From Bacillota bacterium (lineage in GTDB: Bacteria > Bacillota > Bacilli > ZCTH02-B2): DNA of 31,093 nucleotides. The notes under the pieces were generated by a model. It was not told the origin of the DNA, ran no database searches, and was given only the letters and a program-made list of their open reading frames with translations. The position numbers and the translations under genes are program-made. Positions within the stretch are counted from its first letter, which is position 1, and each line of letters begins with the position of its first letter. Shown piece by piece: positions 15,777 through 23,754 of the stretch. The stretch spans positions 1 through 31,093 of the forward strand of contig PKQY01000022.1 of assembly GCA_017577895.1 (NCBI GenBank). The letters run 5' to 3'.

Positions 15777-16715
15777 GTGCCCGTGTCGAACATCAATCAG
15801 GAACAGTTTGTGCGTTGGACACAGCGATGGAAAGTTCGGCTGGTGACGAAAGAGAAAGAAGTGATGCAAGTGATGGGCCCTTTGAGCAAGTGGTTTGGCA
15901 AACAACGCTCCGATTGGCCGGAAGAGACGGATACGGTGGAAGAAGTGAAAGAAATTCCGGTGGAGCAGATTGTTCCGAACCGCTATCAACCGCGCACCGT
16001 CTTTGACGATGAACGCATTGAAGAATTGAGCCAGACGATTCGCACCCACGGCGTCATTCAACCCATCGTCGTGCGGGAATTGGAGAGTGGGCAATACGAA
16101 TTGATTGCCGGTGAAAGACGGTGGCGGGCGGTTAAAAAACTGAATTTGCCCACCATCCCGGCCATTGTCCGGTCCATGAACGATACGCAAGCTGCTTCCG
16201 TGGCGCTCATCGAAAATTTACAGCGGGAAGGCTTGACGGCCATTGAGGAGGCGTATGCGTATCAGCAGTTGCTGCAATTGCACGGGTTGACCCAAGAAAG
16301 TTTGGCGCAGCGGCTCGGCAAAGGCCAGTCCACCATTGCCAACAAGTTGCGCTTGCTGCAACTGCCGCCGGCCGTGCACGACGCCATCATGAAACGGCAA
16401 ATTTCCGAACGGCATGCCCGGGCGTTGCTTTCGTTGCCGTCGGCCGAATTGCAAGAAAAAGTGTTGGCGGAAATTTTACAGCACGAATGGAACGTCAAAC
16501 AGACGGAACAGCGGGTCAAGCAACTGGTGGAACAGGAGGCGGGCAAGCCGTCTTCCCGTCGCCGGCGCACGCTGTATTCCAAAGACGTGCGGCTGGCGTT
16601 AAACACCATCCGTCAATCGCTGAAAATGATTACCGGCAGCGGTATGCAGATCGAAGTGAAGGAAGAAGAACACGACGAATACGTCCAGTTTATGATTCGC
16701 ATTCCGAAAAAATGA
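15777..16715 (+). CDS. noc: Nucleoid occlusion protein Noc (ParB family)
   Basis: 312 residues from the GTG at 15777, which has AGGA seven bases upstream. Noc is a CTP-dependent ParB paralogue that binds its own DNA sites and blocks FtsZ ring assembly over the nucleoid. The ParB N-domain shows NRYQPRT, HGVIQPI and the CTP-binding GERRWRA. The helix-turn-helix follows (LTQESLAQRLGKGQSTIANKLRLLQLP), then a C-terminal dimer domain. Its position between rsmG and soj is diagnostic. An ATG at 15864 would give 283 residues, the length of B. subtilis Noc, and would place the predicted membrane-binding amphipathic helix (MGPLSKWFGKQ) near the N-terminus. The start is therefore uncertain. Confidence 0.93.
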   Translation: MPVSNINQEQFVRWTQRWKVRLVTKEKEVMQVMGPLSKWFGKQRSDWPEETDTVEEVKEIPVEQIVPNRYQPRTVFDDERIEELSQTIRTHGVIQPIVVRELESGQYELIAGERRWRAVKKLNLPTIPAIVRSMNDTQAASVALIENLQREGLTAIEEAYAYQQLLQLHGLTQESLAQRLGKGQSTIANKLRLLQLPPAVHDAIMKRQISERHARALLSLPSAELQEKVLAEILQHEWNVKQTEQRVKQLVEQEAGKPSSRRRRTLYSKDVRLALNTIRQSLKMITGSGMQIEVKEEEHDEYVQFMIRIPKK

Positions 16716-16727
16716 TCGCACATCTTT

Positions 16728-16749
16728 CCCCGTCTGACGGGGTGTTTTT
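16728..16749 (+). terminator. Rho-independent terminator of noc
   Basis: CCCCGT (16728-16733), loop CTG and ACGGGG (16737-16742) are followed by TG and seven T. It lies 12 bases after the noc stop and separates noc from soj-spo0J. Confidence 0.85.
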
Positions 16750-16780
16750 TTCTGTACAAACCCATTCGAGGTGAAGCAGT

Positions 16781-17542
16781 ATGGGGAAAATCATCGCGGT
16801 TGCCAATCAAAAGGGTGGGGTAGGGAAGACGACGACGGCCATCAATTTGGGCGCCAGTCTGGCCGCATTGGGAAACAAAGTGTTGTTGGTTGACGCCGAT
16901 CCGCAAGGCAATACGACCAGCGGCATCGGCATTAACAAAGGGGAAGTGGAATATTGTGTCTATGATGTCATGATCAACGAGGTGCCGCCGGAAAAGGCCA
17001 TTTTGCCGACAAAAGAGGAAAATCTTTGGATCATGCCGGCGACGATTCAGTTGGCCGGCGCCGAAATCGAACTGGTGCCGGTCATGTCGAGGGAAGTGCG
17101 GTTGAAAAACGCGCTTTCCGCCATCGAAGATCAATACGACTACATTTTGATCGATTGTCCGCCTTCGTTGGGTATTTTGACCGTCAACGCATTGACGGCG
17201 TCCAATTCCGTCTTGATCCCGATTCAGTGCGAGTATTACGCCTTGGAGGGCGTCAGCCAACTGTTGAACACGATTCGTCTCGTGCAAAAACATTTAAACC
17301 CCGATTTGGAAATTGAAGGGGTCTTGATGACCATGTTCGATGCCCGGACCAACTTGGGCATTCAAGTGGTGCAAGAGGTGAAAAAATATTTTCGGGACAA
17401 GGTGTATCAAACCATCATTCCCCGCAATGTCCGGCTCAGTGAAGCACCCAGTCACGGTATGTCCATTCTTGAATACGACAGCCGTTCGAAGGGGGCGGAG
17501 ATGTACCGGGAGCTGGCCAAAGAGGTGATGGGTTGTGAGTAA
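16781..17542 (+). CDS. soj: Chromosome partitioning ATPase Soj (ParA)
   Basis: 253 residues, full length. Soj is a deviant-Walker ParA ATPase. As a monomer or dimer it works with Spo0J in origin segregation and regulates DnaA activity. The P-loop is KGGVGKTTTAINLG at residues 11-24, with the signature lysine, followed by DADPQGNTTSG near residue 40 and DCPPSLGILTVNAL near residue 124. The ATG has GAGGTGA upstream. Its end overlaps the spo0J GTG start by eight bases, so the two are translated together. Confidence 0.97.
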   Translation: MGKIIAVANQKGGVGKTTTAINLGASLAALGNKVLLVDADPQGNTTSGIGINKGEVEYCVYDVMINEVPPEKAILPTKEENLWIMPATIQLAGAEIELVPVMSREVRLKNALSAIEDQYDYILIDCPPSLGILTVNALTASNSVLIPIQCEYYALEGVSQLLNTIRLVQKHLNPDLEIEGVLMTMFDARTNLGIQVVQEVKKYFRDKVYQTIIPRNVRLSEAPSHGMSILEYDSRSKGAEMYRELAKEVMGCE

Positions 17543-18392
17543 AGGTTTGGGCCGCGGGTTGGATGCGTTGATTCCCCATCTGGACAGTGAAGACCACATC
17601 CAACATGTGGCCGTCCGTCAGTTGCGCCCTAACCCGTATCAACCCCGCAAGACGTTTGCGCCGGAAGCGATGGAAGAACTGACCGAATCCATTCGCCAAC
17701 ACGGCTTGATTCAGCCCATTCTCGTCCGCAAGTCATTGCACGGCTATGAAATCGTCGCCGGCGAGCGCCGCTGGCGGGCGGCGAAAATGGCCAATTTGAA
17801 GACCGTTCCCGTGGTGGTTAAAGACTTTTCCGACGAACAAGTGATGGAAATCGCCCTCATTGAAAACTTGCAGCGAGAAGATTTAAACGCGATGGAAGTG
17901 GCCCAAGCCTACGAGAAATTGATGCAACAATTTCATCTGACGCAGGAAGAGTTGGCGGCCAAAGTGGGCAAAAGCCGTCCTCACGTGGCCAACTTCCTGC
18001 GCCTGTTGCAACTGCCGCCGCGGGTGCAGGAGATGCTGGCCGCCGGCGAATTGACCATGGGACACGCCCGGGCGCTGTTGGGGTTGCCTAAAAGCGAAGA
18101 CCAGATCGCCTGGGCGGAGCGGGTCGTGCGGGAAAAAATGAGCGTCCGTCAGTTGGAAGAGGAAATTCAAAAGCAACGGCAACGTGTTTCACGTGAAACA
18201 TCGAAGAAAAAGAAGCCGGCCCGCAGCCATTTCATCGTCCATGCGGAAGAGATGCTGCAGCAAAACTTGGGCACGCCGGTGCGCATCGTGCCGGGGAAAA
18301 AGAAAGGGCGCATCGAAATTGACTTTTATTCGGAAGAAGATTTAAACCGGATCATGGATCTCATCTTGCAAGGAAGGGAAGAACCGCGTTGA
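17535..18392 (+). CDS. spo0J: Chromosome partitioning protein Spo0J (ParB)
   Basis: 285 residues. This CTP-dependent DNA clamp loads at parS and spreads, and it stimulates Soj ATPase through its N-terminal segment MSKGLGRGLDALIP. Motifs are NPYQPRK, HGLIQPI, the CTP-binding GERRWRAAK near residue 76, the helix-turn-helix LTQEELAAKVGKSRPHVANFLRL, and a C-terminal dimer domain. A perfect parS is embedded in the coding sequence near residue 220, as in B. subtilis. It starts with GTG inside soj and its stop overlaps the TTG start of the next gene. Confidence 0.97.
   Translation: MSKGLGRGLDALIPHLDSEDHIQHVAVRQLRPNPYQPRKTFAPEAMEELTESIRQHGLIQPILVRKSLHGYEIVAGERRWRAAKMANLKTVPVVVKDFSDEQVMEIALIENLQREDLNAMEVAQAYEKLMQQFHLTQEELAAKVGKSRPHVANFLRLLQLPPRVQEMLAAGELTMGHARALLGLPKSEDQIAWAERVVREKMSVRQLEEEIQKQRQRVSRETSKKKKPARSHFIVHAEEMLQQNLGTPVRIVPGKKKGRIEIDFYSEEDLNRIMDLILQGREEPR
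18185..18200. promoter_or_regulatory. parS centromere site 3 (inside spo0J)
   Basis: TGTTTCACGTGAAACA is a perfect 16-base palindrome, the exact Bacillus parS. It lies in the linker region of the spo0J coding sequence, the same location as in B. subtilis. It encodes CFT-like residues within a stretch of charged linker and so is tolerated by the protein. Confidence 0.97.
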
Positions 18393-19525
18393 TATACTTG
18401 GATCAGGCGGCGACAAGTTTTCCTAAGCCACCGGCCGTCCAAGAAGCGGTGGCCCGGAGTCTTGCGCAGGGGGCGTTCAATCCGGGTCGGGGCAGTCATC
18501 GGTTGGTGCAGCAGGCACAAGAACAGGTAATGCTGGCCCGCCGGAACGTGGCGGAGTTGTTCCGCATTCGGGATCCGAAGCGGATTCTTTTTTTTCTTAA
18601 CGCGACGCAGGCGCTCAATCAAGCCATCAAAGGGTGGGTTCGGCCCGGCGATCACGTGGTGGCCAGCGGCATGGAACACAACGCCGTGCGCCGTCCGCTG
18701 CTTTACTTGCAGCGTCAAGGGGCTGAGGTGACGTTTTTGCAGGGCGACCGTTGGGGAGTGCCGTCGGCGCAGGAAGTTGTGGATGCGCTCCGGCCGAACA
18801 CGCGGCTCGTCGTCATCAACCACGCGTCCAACGTCACTGGAGCCGCCGCCGATTTGGAAGCCATTGGCCAGAAGCTGCGGCCGCTGGGCGTGCCGCTGTT
18901 GGTGGATGCGGCCCAAAGCGCCGGTGTCTTGCCCATCGATGTGGACGCCATGGGCATCGACATGCTGGCTTTTGCCGGCCACAAAGGGCTGTACGGGCCG
19001 CCGGGGATCGGCGGCTTGTACGTGCGGGAAGGCATCGACTTGACGCCGCTGGTGCACGGCGGGACGGGCATGGCGTCGGAAGAACCGGATCAGCCGCAGG
19101 AATTGCCGGCCCGTTACGAAAGCGGCACGCAAAACGTGCCCGGTTTGGCCGGTTTGGCCGCCGGCGTGCAGTTCGTGCTGGAGCGGGGCGTGGAGACCAT
19201 CGCCCGTCACGAACGGGAACTGCTGCAGCACTTGGAGTCCGAGTTGGCCCATTTGCCCGGCATCACCGTCTATGCTCCGCCCATCGACGATCGGCGGGTG
19301 GGGGTGCTGTCGTTTCAAGTGGCCGGTTACAGCTCGGAAGAAGTAGCCATGTTGTTGGATGAACATTTTTGCATTGCGGTCCGGGGCGGGTTGCACTGTG
19401 CGCCGTTGGTCCACCAGCGGCTGGGTACCCTGGACACCGGCACGGTTCGGGTCAGTGTCGGCGTGTTCAACACCCATGAAGATATGGAACAGCTGCTATT
19501 GGCCGTTCGGGAGTTGATTTCATAG
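18389..19525 (+). CDS. Class V aminotransferase, cysteine desulfurase family
   Basis: 378 residues. A PLP-dependent fold-type I enzyme related to SufS/CsdA. It starts MIYLDQAATSFPKPPAVQEA. The PLP lysine is in FAGHKGLYGPPG near residue 200, and the persulfide-forming cysteine is in RGGLHCAPLVHQRLG near residue 337, so the desulfurase chemistry looks intact. It probably removes sulfur (or selenium) from cysteine (or selenocysteine), but the acceptor is unknown and no suf genes are nearby. The TTG at 18389 overlaps the spo0J stop and has AAGGAAGGGAAG upstream. Position in the spo0J operon is seen directly. A link to segregation is not implied. Confidence 0.85.
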   Translation: MIYLDQAATSFPKPPAVQEAVARSLAQGAFNPGRGSHRLVQQAQEQVMLARRNVAELFRIRDPKRILFFLNATQALNQAIKGWVRPGDHVVASGMEHNAVRRPLLYLQRQGAEVTFLQGDRWGVPSAQEVVDALRPNTRLVVINHASNVTGAAADLEAIGQKLRPLGVPLLVDAAQSAGVLPIDVDAMGIDMLAFAGHKGLYGPPGIGGLYVREGIDLTPLVHGGTGMASEEPDQPQELPARYESGTQNVPGLAGLAAGVQFVLERGVETIARHERELLQHLESELAHLPGITVYAPPIDDRRVGVLSFQVAGYSSEEVAMLLDEHFCIAVRGGLHCAPLVHQRLGTLDTGTVRVSVGVFNTHEDMEQLLLAVRELIS

Positions 19526-19544
19526 AAGGGGTCGAGGAGGCACG

Positions 19545-20165
19545 ATGGTGACGACCACAGAAACGGCTGCATCTTGGCCGAACGTGTTGTTGACGTTGTC
19601 GTCGGACCCGGCGTGGGCGCTCGTCTCGCTCATTGGGTTGGGGTTGTTTTTGCTGCAAATGTGGCTCTTATTGCTCATCATCATCCAAGGACGGCAAATC
19701 CGCCGACTGAGGCGGCGTTACGAGGGGGGTCGCCTCCGATCGGGAGAAGAGCAGGAGGAAGGGTTTTCGCGCTGGCTGGCACAACAGCAGCGATTGCAGG
19801 AAGAGGTCCGGGATTTGCAGGAACAGTTGATGCAGACGCAACAGACGCTGGCCCGGTTGGAACAAGGGCAGAAGGAGCAAGTGGGCCGCGTCGGCATTGT
19901 CCGCTACAACGCGTTTCGGGAGACCGGTCACGATTTGAGCTTTTCCATCGCCTGGCTCAACGAACGGCAGGACGGCGTCGTCGTGACCAGCATCTATTCC
20001 CGCGGCGAGAGCAACGTCTACGCGAAGCCGATCGTCGGCGGGCAATCGCCGTATCCGCTCAGCGAGGAAGAACGCATCGCCATCCAAAAAGCGCTGACGG
20101 AAGAGCCGACGGAAAAAAGCCATAAAAAAACAACGGCGGAGTCGCCGTTGTCCCGTGCCCGGTGA
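19545..20165 (+). CDS. DUF4446 membrane-anchored protein of unknown function
   Basis: 206 residues. An N-terminal membrane segment at about residues 24-48 (ALVSLIGLGLFLLQMWLLLL) is followed by a basic stretch and a coiled coil (about 70-110, rich in Q, E and L). The DUF4446 core then follows, RYNAFRETGHDLSFSIAWLNERQ near 125-145 with SIYSRGESNVYAKPI near 153. The family is known near spo0J and yyaC in many spore formers, but its role is not established. The ATG has GAGGAGG upstream and lies 19 bases after the aminotransferase. The last codons overlap the yyaC terminator hairpin. Confidence 0.82.
   Translation: MVTTTETAASWPNVLLTLSSDPAWALVSLIGLGLFLLQMWLLLLIIIQGRQIRRLRRRYEGGRLRSGEEQEEGFSRWLAQQQRLQEEVRDLQEQLMQTQQTLARLEQGQKEQVGRVGIVRYNAFRETGHDLSFSIAWLNERQDGVVVTSIYSRGESNVYAKPIVGGQSPYPLSEEERIAIQKALTEEPTEKSHKKTTAESPLSRAR
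20124..20151 (-). terminator. Terminator of yyaC, inside the DUF4446 coding end
   Basis: ACAACGGCG (20130-20138), loop GAGT and CGCCGTTGT (20143-20151) form a perfect 9-base stem. On the minus strand it is followed by seven T (20124-20130). It therefore ends yyaC transcripts, yet it lies wholly inside the last codons of the opposing gene. Confidence 0.8.
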
Positions 20166-20175
20166 ACGGTTTGGT

Positions 20176-20880
20176 TCAGCCGGTTTGCCAGTCGTGCCGC
20201 TTCTCGTCGGGAAGCGGCGCATTTTTTTCCAAACTTCGGATGGTGATGACCGGCCTTTCCGGCTGGACTTTCGGCTGCAAGTGGGTCCACGCGAGATAGA
20301 TGCTGTTGGCCATCACTTGGGCCATTTTCATCACGTGGGCCAGGCGGGTGTTTTGCAGGACAAAGTATTCCATAAACCCGCCGGCGTTGACGACGCACGT
20401 GAACGCCAAATCACCCACTTCCGGCAACCGCTTGTTGACGCCGGCACCGGGTCGCAAACTGCCTTCGGTCAGACTGATCATGCCGATATGTTTGTATGGG
20501 CCTAAACAGGCGTCGACCGACAGAATGTAGGCGCGGGGATGGTTTTTTTGAATCTGTTCGATGGCGTCTTTCAAGTTCATGGCGTGAACCGGCTCGTCCA
20601 ATGTGCCGTAAATCGGCAAGCCGGACGGATTCATCTCGCTCAAGTGGGTGCCGACCAATGGGCCGAGGGCATCGCCGGTGGAACGATCGGTCCCGATGGC
20701 CAAGACGACCAATTCCCGCTCGGGAAGATGGGGTTGCACCGTTTGCCGCAAGGCCTGGGACAAAATGTGGGACGCGTTGGCATCGCGGTAAAAGACCCGG
20801 CAGACGGTCGGTTTGGAATGGGCAGAATGGATGGTATGTCTCAAGGTCCTCCCACCGTTTCTTTTGTTTCTCGGCTTCAT
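20176..20880 (-). CDS. yyaC: Sporulation protein YyaC (germination-protease-like fold)
   Basis: 234 residues. It belongs to the YyaC family, which is related to the spore protease GPR. B. subtilis yyaC is a forespore-expressed gene. Conserved blocks are LVVLAIGTDRSTGDALGPLVG, YGTLDEPVHAMNL, SVDACLGP, RPGAGVNKRLPEVGD and GGFMEYFVLQNTRLAHVMKMA. The ATG at 20880 has only a weak ribosome site. A TTG at 20844 has GGGAGG but at very short spacing. It is transcribed against its neighbours, as in B. subtilis, from a possible forespore promoter. An earlier in-frame ATG at 21096 lies inside the divergent gene and is rejected. Confidence 0.9.
   Translation of the reverse strand: MKPRNKRNGGRTLRHTIHSAHSKPTVCRVFYRDANASHILSQALRQTVQPHLPERELVVLAIGTDRSTGDALGPLVGTHLSEMNPSGLPIYGTLDEPVHAMNLKDAIEQIQKNHPRAYILSVDACLGPYKHIGMISLTEGSLRPGAGVNKRLPEVGDLAFTCVVNAGGFMEYFVLQNTRLAHVMKMAQVMANSIYLAWTHLQPKVQPERPVITIRSLEKNAPLPDEKRHDWQTG
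20196..20228 (+). terminator. Terminator of the spo0J-DUF4446 unit, inside the yyaC coding end
   Basis: GCCGCTTC (20196-20203), loop TCGTCGG and GAAGCGGC (20211-20218) form a perfect 8-base stem, followed by GCA and seven T (20222-20228). It lies wholly within the last codons of yyaC on the other strand. Confidence 0.82.
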
Positions 20881-20901
20881 GTTCTTGAAAGGGTTAATAC
20901 T

Positions 20902-20931
20902 CAGTATACGGAGAAAAAGTTGGAAATATAC
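20902..20931 (-). promoter_or_regulatory. Possible forespore (sigma-G/F) promoter of yyaC
   Basis: On the minus strand GTATA (20927-20931), an 18-base gap and TATACTG (20902-20908) resemble the sigma-G pattern (a GHATR-like -35 and a CATAMTA-like -10, five of seven matched). The location is right for a start near 20895. Forespore expression of yyaC is known in B. subtilis, but this site is a reading by eye. Confidence 0.33.
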
Positions 20932-20980
20932 ATGAAGCGTAGGGATTGTCCCGTCACGGTTCGGGAAGGGGAGGAAGCCA

Positions 20981-22081
20981 TTGGGTTTTCGGTTGGCCAT
21001 GACCATTGCCGGTACGACCATCGGGGCAGGCTTTGCATCGGGCCGGGAGATCTGGGAGTTTTTTGCCGTATACGGCGGGGACGGCATCCAAGGCATCGCC
21101 CTGTTTGCCGGCTTGTTTACGTTGTGTTGTTATTGGTTATTGGTCATCAGCTGGCAGGCGCAGGGCAGCAGTTATGTCGATGTGCTGAGCCGGTTTTTGC
21201 CGCCGCGGATGGTTCGCGTGTATGACGGGTTGATGCTCGTCTATTTGTTTTCGTTGACCGTCGTCATGTTTGCGGCCAGCGGGGCGGTTTTTCAAAGCCA
21301 CAGCCGGCCGTTTACCGCCGGTGTGCTGTTGATGGCGACCGTGGTGTTTGGCGGCTTGTTGTACAACGTGCAGGGGTTGTTGATCATCAACAGTTGGGTG
21401 ACGCCGTTGCTGGTCTTGATGTTGGCGGCCGTCAGCATGAACGCCATTGTGGACGATCCGACCGGTGGGGAGCGGTTCGGCGGAGAAGGGACCCCGATGC
21501 CCACCATGGCGGAAACGCCCGTCATCGGCGGGCAGCCGCCCTACGGCGTCTGGGCTTCGGCCATCGTATACACGGCGTTTAATCTGTTGCCCATGGTCGG
21601 CGTGTTGAGCACCGCGGCCCAGACGTGTGCCCGCCCCCGCCAATTGCTGTTGGGCAGCGGACTGGGGGGGTTATTGTTGGGAATGTTGGCGGCGCTTGTC
21701 TTCGGCGCGTTGCGGCGGCTGCCGCAAGAAGCCGGCGCTCACCAGGAGATTTTGCTCTTCGATTTAGTTGCGGCCTTGCCGTTCCGCATCGACGGACTCG
21801 TTTCGCTCATTTTGTGGCTGGCCATTTTCACGACGGCGTTGAGCAGCATGTACGGATTGACGGCGCGGCTGTCGGCCCTTACGGCTGTCCCGTATTCCCT
21901 CGTGGTGGGAGGACTGGTGTTTTTAATCGTTCCGTGCAGTTATTTCGGGTTTGCCACGTTGGTCAAAATCCTTTATCCTATATACGGAATCGCCAGTCTG
22001 TTTTTTGTCGGCTGTCTGCTTCTTTATCCATTGCAGGAAACCGGCCGACGGGATGCGTCGACGCCTCCTGCCCGTTGGTAA
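20981..22081 (+). CDS. YkvI-like integral membrane transporter (APC-type fold)
   Basis: 366 residues with about ten hydrophobic segments. It starts MGFRLAMTIAGTTIGAGFASGREIWEFFAVYG, which is the hallmark of the YkvI family (COG3949), an uncharacterised branch of the APC transporter superfamily. The glycine-rich unwound segment in the first helix (TTIGAGFASG) is typical of LeuT-fold transporters. The TTG at 20981 has GGAGG six bases upstream. Its substrate is unknown. A loop of about residues 158-190, rich in glycine and proline, appears extended. It diverges from yyaC and is followed by the small DUF951 gene. Confidence 0.8.
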   Translation: MGFRLAMTIAGTTIGAGFASGREIWEFFAVYGGDGIQGIALFAGLFTLCCYWLLVISWQAQGSSYVDVLSRFLPPRMVRVYDGLMLVYLFSLTVVMFAASGAVFQSHSRPFTAGVLLMATVVFGGLLYNVQGLLIINSWVTPLLVLMLAAVSMNAIVDDPTGGERFGGEGTPMPTMAETPVIGGQPPYGVWASAIVYTAFNLLPMVGVLSTAAQTCARPRQLLLGSGLGGLLLGMLAALVFGALRRLPQEAGAHQEILLFDLVAALPFRIDGLVSLILWLAIFTTALSSMYGLTARLSALTAVPYSLVVGGLVFLIVPCSYFGFATLVKILYPIYGIASLFFVGCLLLYPLQETGRRDASTPPARW

Positions 22082-22141
22082 GGAGGAGCCCTGGCGGCGC
22101 AAGATGCCGTGTAAACGACGGGTTGGGCGGTGATGGGGATG

Positions 22142-22357
22142 ATGGGGGATAAAACGTTCCAACTGTACGACATTGTGGAGATGAAAAAGCCGCATCCATG
22201 CGGGACCAATGCGTGGCGCATCATCCGCATGGGGATGGACATTCGGATCAAATGCACGGGATGCGGTCACAGTGTCCTCATGCCCCGCCGCGAATTTGTC
22301 CGCAAGATGAAAAAAGTGCTCGTGCCGTATCAGGAAGGCGATCCGACATCGCGATGA
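22142..22357 (+). CDS. DUF951 small protein (YyzM-like)
   Basis: 71 residues. It matches DUF951: YDIVEMKKPHPCGTNAWRIIRMG followed by DIRIKCTGCGHSVLMPRREF and a basic tail. Three cysteines (CG, CTGCG) and a histidine could bind zinc. The function is unknown. It lies just upstream of ychF, as in B. subtilis. The chosen ATG aligns with family starts and has GGTGA about seven bases upstream. A GTG at 22130 and ATGs at 22133 and 22139 are in frame and possible. Confidence 0.85.
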   Translation: MGDKTFQLYDIVEMKKPHPCGTNAWRIIRMGMDIRIKCTGCGHSVLMPRREFVRKMKKVLVPYQEGDPTSR

Positions 22358-22507
22358 CCCGACACGCAGGATCCCCAACGGGGCCCTTCGTGGGCAGGGT
22401 GTCCTTCGTGATGGGCGGTGGAACGCAAAACGGTCACAAGATGCTGGAAGCGGGAGACCTTTTGTTTGCAGCGACAACGTTGACTTTGACGGAATCGGAG
22501 GAGAACG

Positions 22508-23605
22508 ATGCTATCGACCGGAATTGTCGGTTTGCCCAATGTGGGGAAATCTACGTTGTTTAATGCCATTACGCAAGCCGGCGCGGAGGCGGCCAACTAC
22601 CCGTTTTGCACGATTGAGCCGAACGTGGGTGTCGTGGAAGTGCCTGACGAGCGGCTGGTCCACTTGCAGCGCATGTTTCAGTCGAAGCGAGTGGTGCCGA
22701 CCGCTTTTCAATTTGTCGACATTGCCGGATTGGTGAAAGGGGCCAGCAAAGGGGAGGGACTGGGCAACCAGTTTCTGCACCATATTCGCGAAGTGGATGC
22801 CGTGGCCCACGTCGTCCGCTGTTTCGACGATGCCAACATCACCCACGTGGCGGGCCGGGTGGACCCGCTGGACGACATCCGGACCATCAACTTGGAGCTC
22901 ATCTTGGCCGATTTGGAGACGGTGGAACGGCGGCTGGAGCGGGTGCGCCGGCAGGCGAAGAGCGGCGACAAAAAGTTCCTGCAGGAGTTGGAGCTGCTGG
23001 AGCGGGTAAAGGCGACATTGGAAGCGGAACAGCCGGCCCGGCGCCTCGATTTGACCGATGAAGAGCGGCTCTTGATTCGGGACTTGCATCTGCTGACCAT
23101 GAAGCCGGTGCTGTATGTGGCCAATGTGAGCGAAGCGGATGTCGCCGCACCGTTTGACAACCCGTACGTCCAACAAGTGGCGGCCTATGCCCAAGAGGAA
23201 GGGGCCGAAGTGGTGCCCATCAGCGCCCGGGTGGAGGCCGAGATCGCCGAGCTGCCGAAGGAAGAGCGGGCCGAGTTTTTGCGGGAGCTCGGACTGGAAG
23301 CGCCGGGCCTGGAACGGTTGATTCAGCGGGCGTATCGCCTGCTGGGCTTGATCACGTTTTTGACGGCGGGCGAACAAGAAGTGCGGGCGTGGACGATTCG
23401 GAAAGGGACGAAAGCGCCGCAGGCCGCCGGCGTCATTCACAGCGACTTTGAACGGGGCTTCATCCGGGCGGAGGTCGTCGCTTACGACGATCTGATGGCC
23501 GCCGGTTCCATGGCCGCCGCCCGCGAGCAGGGTCTCTTGCGGCTGGAAGGCAAAGACTACGTCGTGCAAGACGGCGACGTGATTTATTTCCGGTTTAACG
23601 TCTAG
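22508..23605 (+). CDS. ychF: Redox-regulated ATPase YchF
   Basis: 365 residues, full length. This OBG-family P-loop protein prefers ATP over GTP, associates with ribosomes and affects stress responses. G1 is GLPNVGKSTLFNAI at residues 8-21, and G3 is in DIAGLVKGASKGEGLGNQFL near residue 69. The G4 position reads NVSEAD, the non-NKxD motif behind the ATP preference. The C-terminal TGS domain has VRAWTIRKGTKAPQAAGVIHSDFERGFIRAEV and ends VIYFRFNV. The ATG has GGAGGAG upstream. It is the last conserved core gene before the accessory module. The rpsF-ssb-rpsR genes that follow in B. subtilis are not next here. Confidence 0.97.
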   Translation: MLSTGIVGLPNVGKSTLFNAITQAGAEAANYPFCTIEPNVGVVEVPDERLVHLQRMFQSKRVVPTAFQFVDIAGLVKGASKGEGLGNQFLHHIREVDAVAHVVRCFDDANITHVAGRVDPLDDIRTINLELILADLETVERRLERVRRQAKSGDKKFLQELELLERVKATLEAEQPARRLDLTDEERLLIRDLHLLTMKPVLYVANVSEADVAAPFDNPYVQQVAAYAQEEGAEVVPISARVEAEIAELPKEERAEFLRELGLEAPGLERLIQRAYRLLGLITFLTAGEQEVRAWTIRKGTKAPQAAGVIHSDFERGFIRAEVVAYDDLMAAGSMAAAREQGLLRLEGKDYVVQDGDVIYFRFNV

Positions 23606-23684
23606 ACAGTCGACGAGCCCTGTTGGGTTCGACGGAAACCGGCCCAAAAATGAGCTTGAAAAAAAATAAAATGAAAGAAACGCG

Positions 23685-23717
23685 AAAAGGTTTGCGTACA
23701 ACGCGCAAACCTTTTCT
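23685..23717. terminator. Bidirectional terminator between ychF and the TRAP permease
   Basis: AAAAGGTTTGCG (23685-23696), loop TACAACG and CGCAAACCTTTT (23704-23715) form a perfect 12-base stem with A-T ends in both directions. It sits between convergent genes and should stop transcripts from ychF and from the transport operon. Confidence 0.87.
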
Positions 23718-23754
23718 GTTTATCGATTGTTTATCGATGGGCTTTTTTCCATCG

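Noticed and set aside
22198..22563. 121-residue frame between the DUF951 gene and ychF
   Set aside because: It overlaps both genes out of frame, has no ribosome site and resembles no family.
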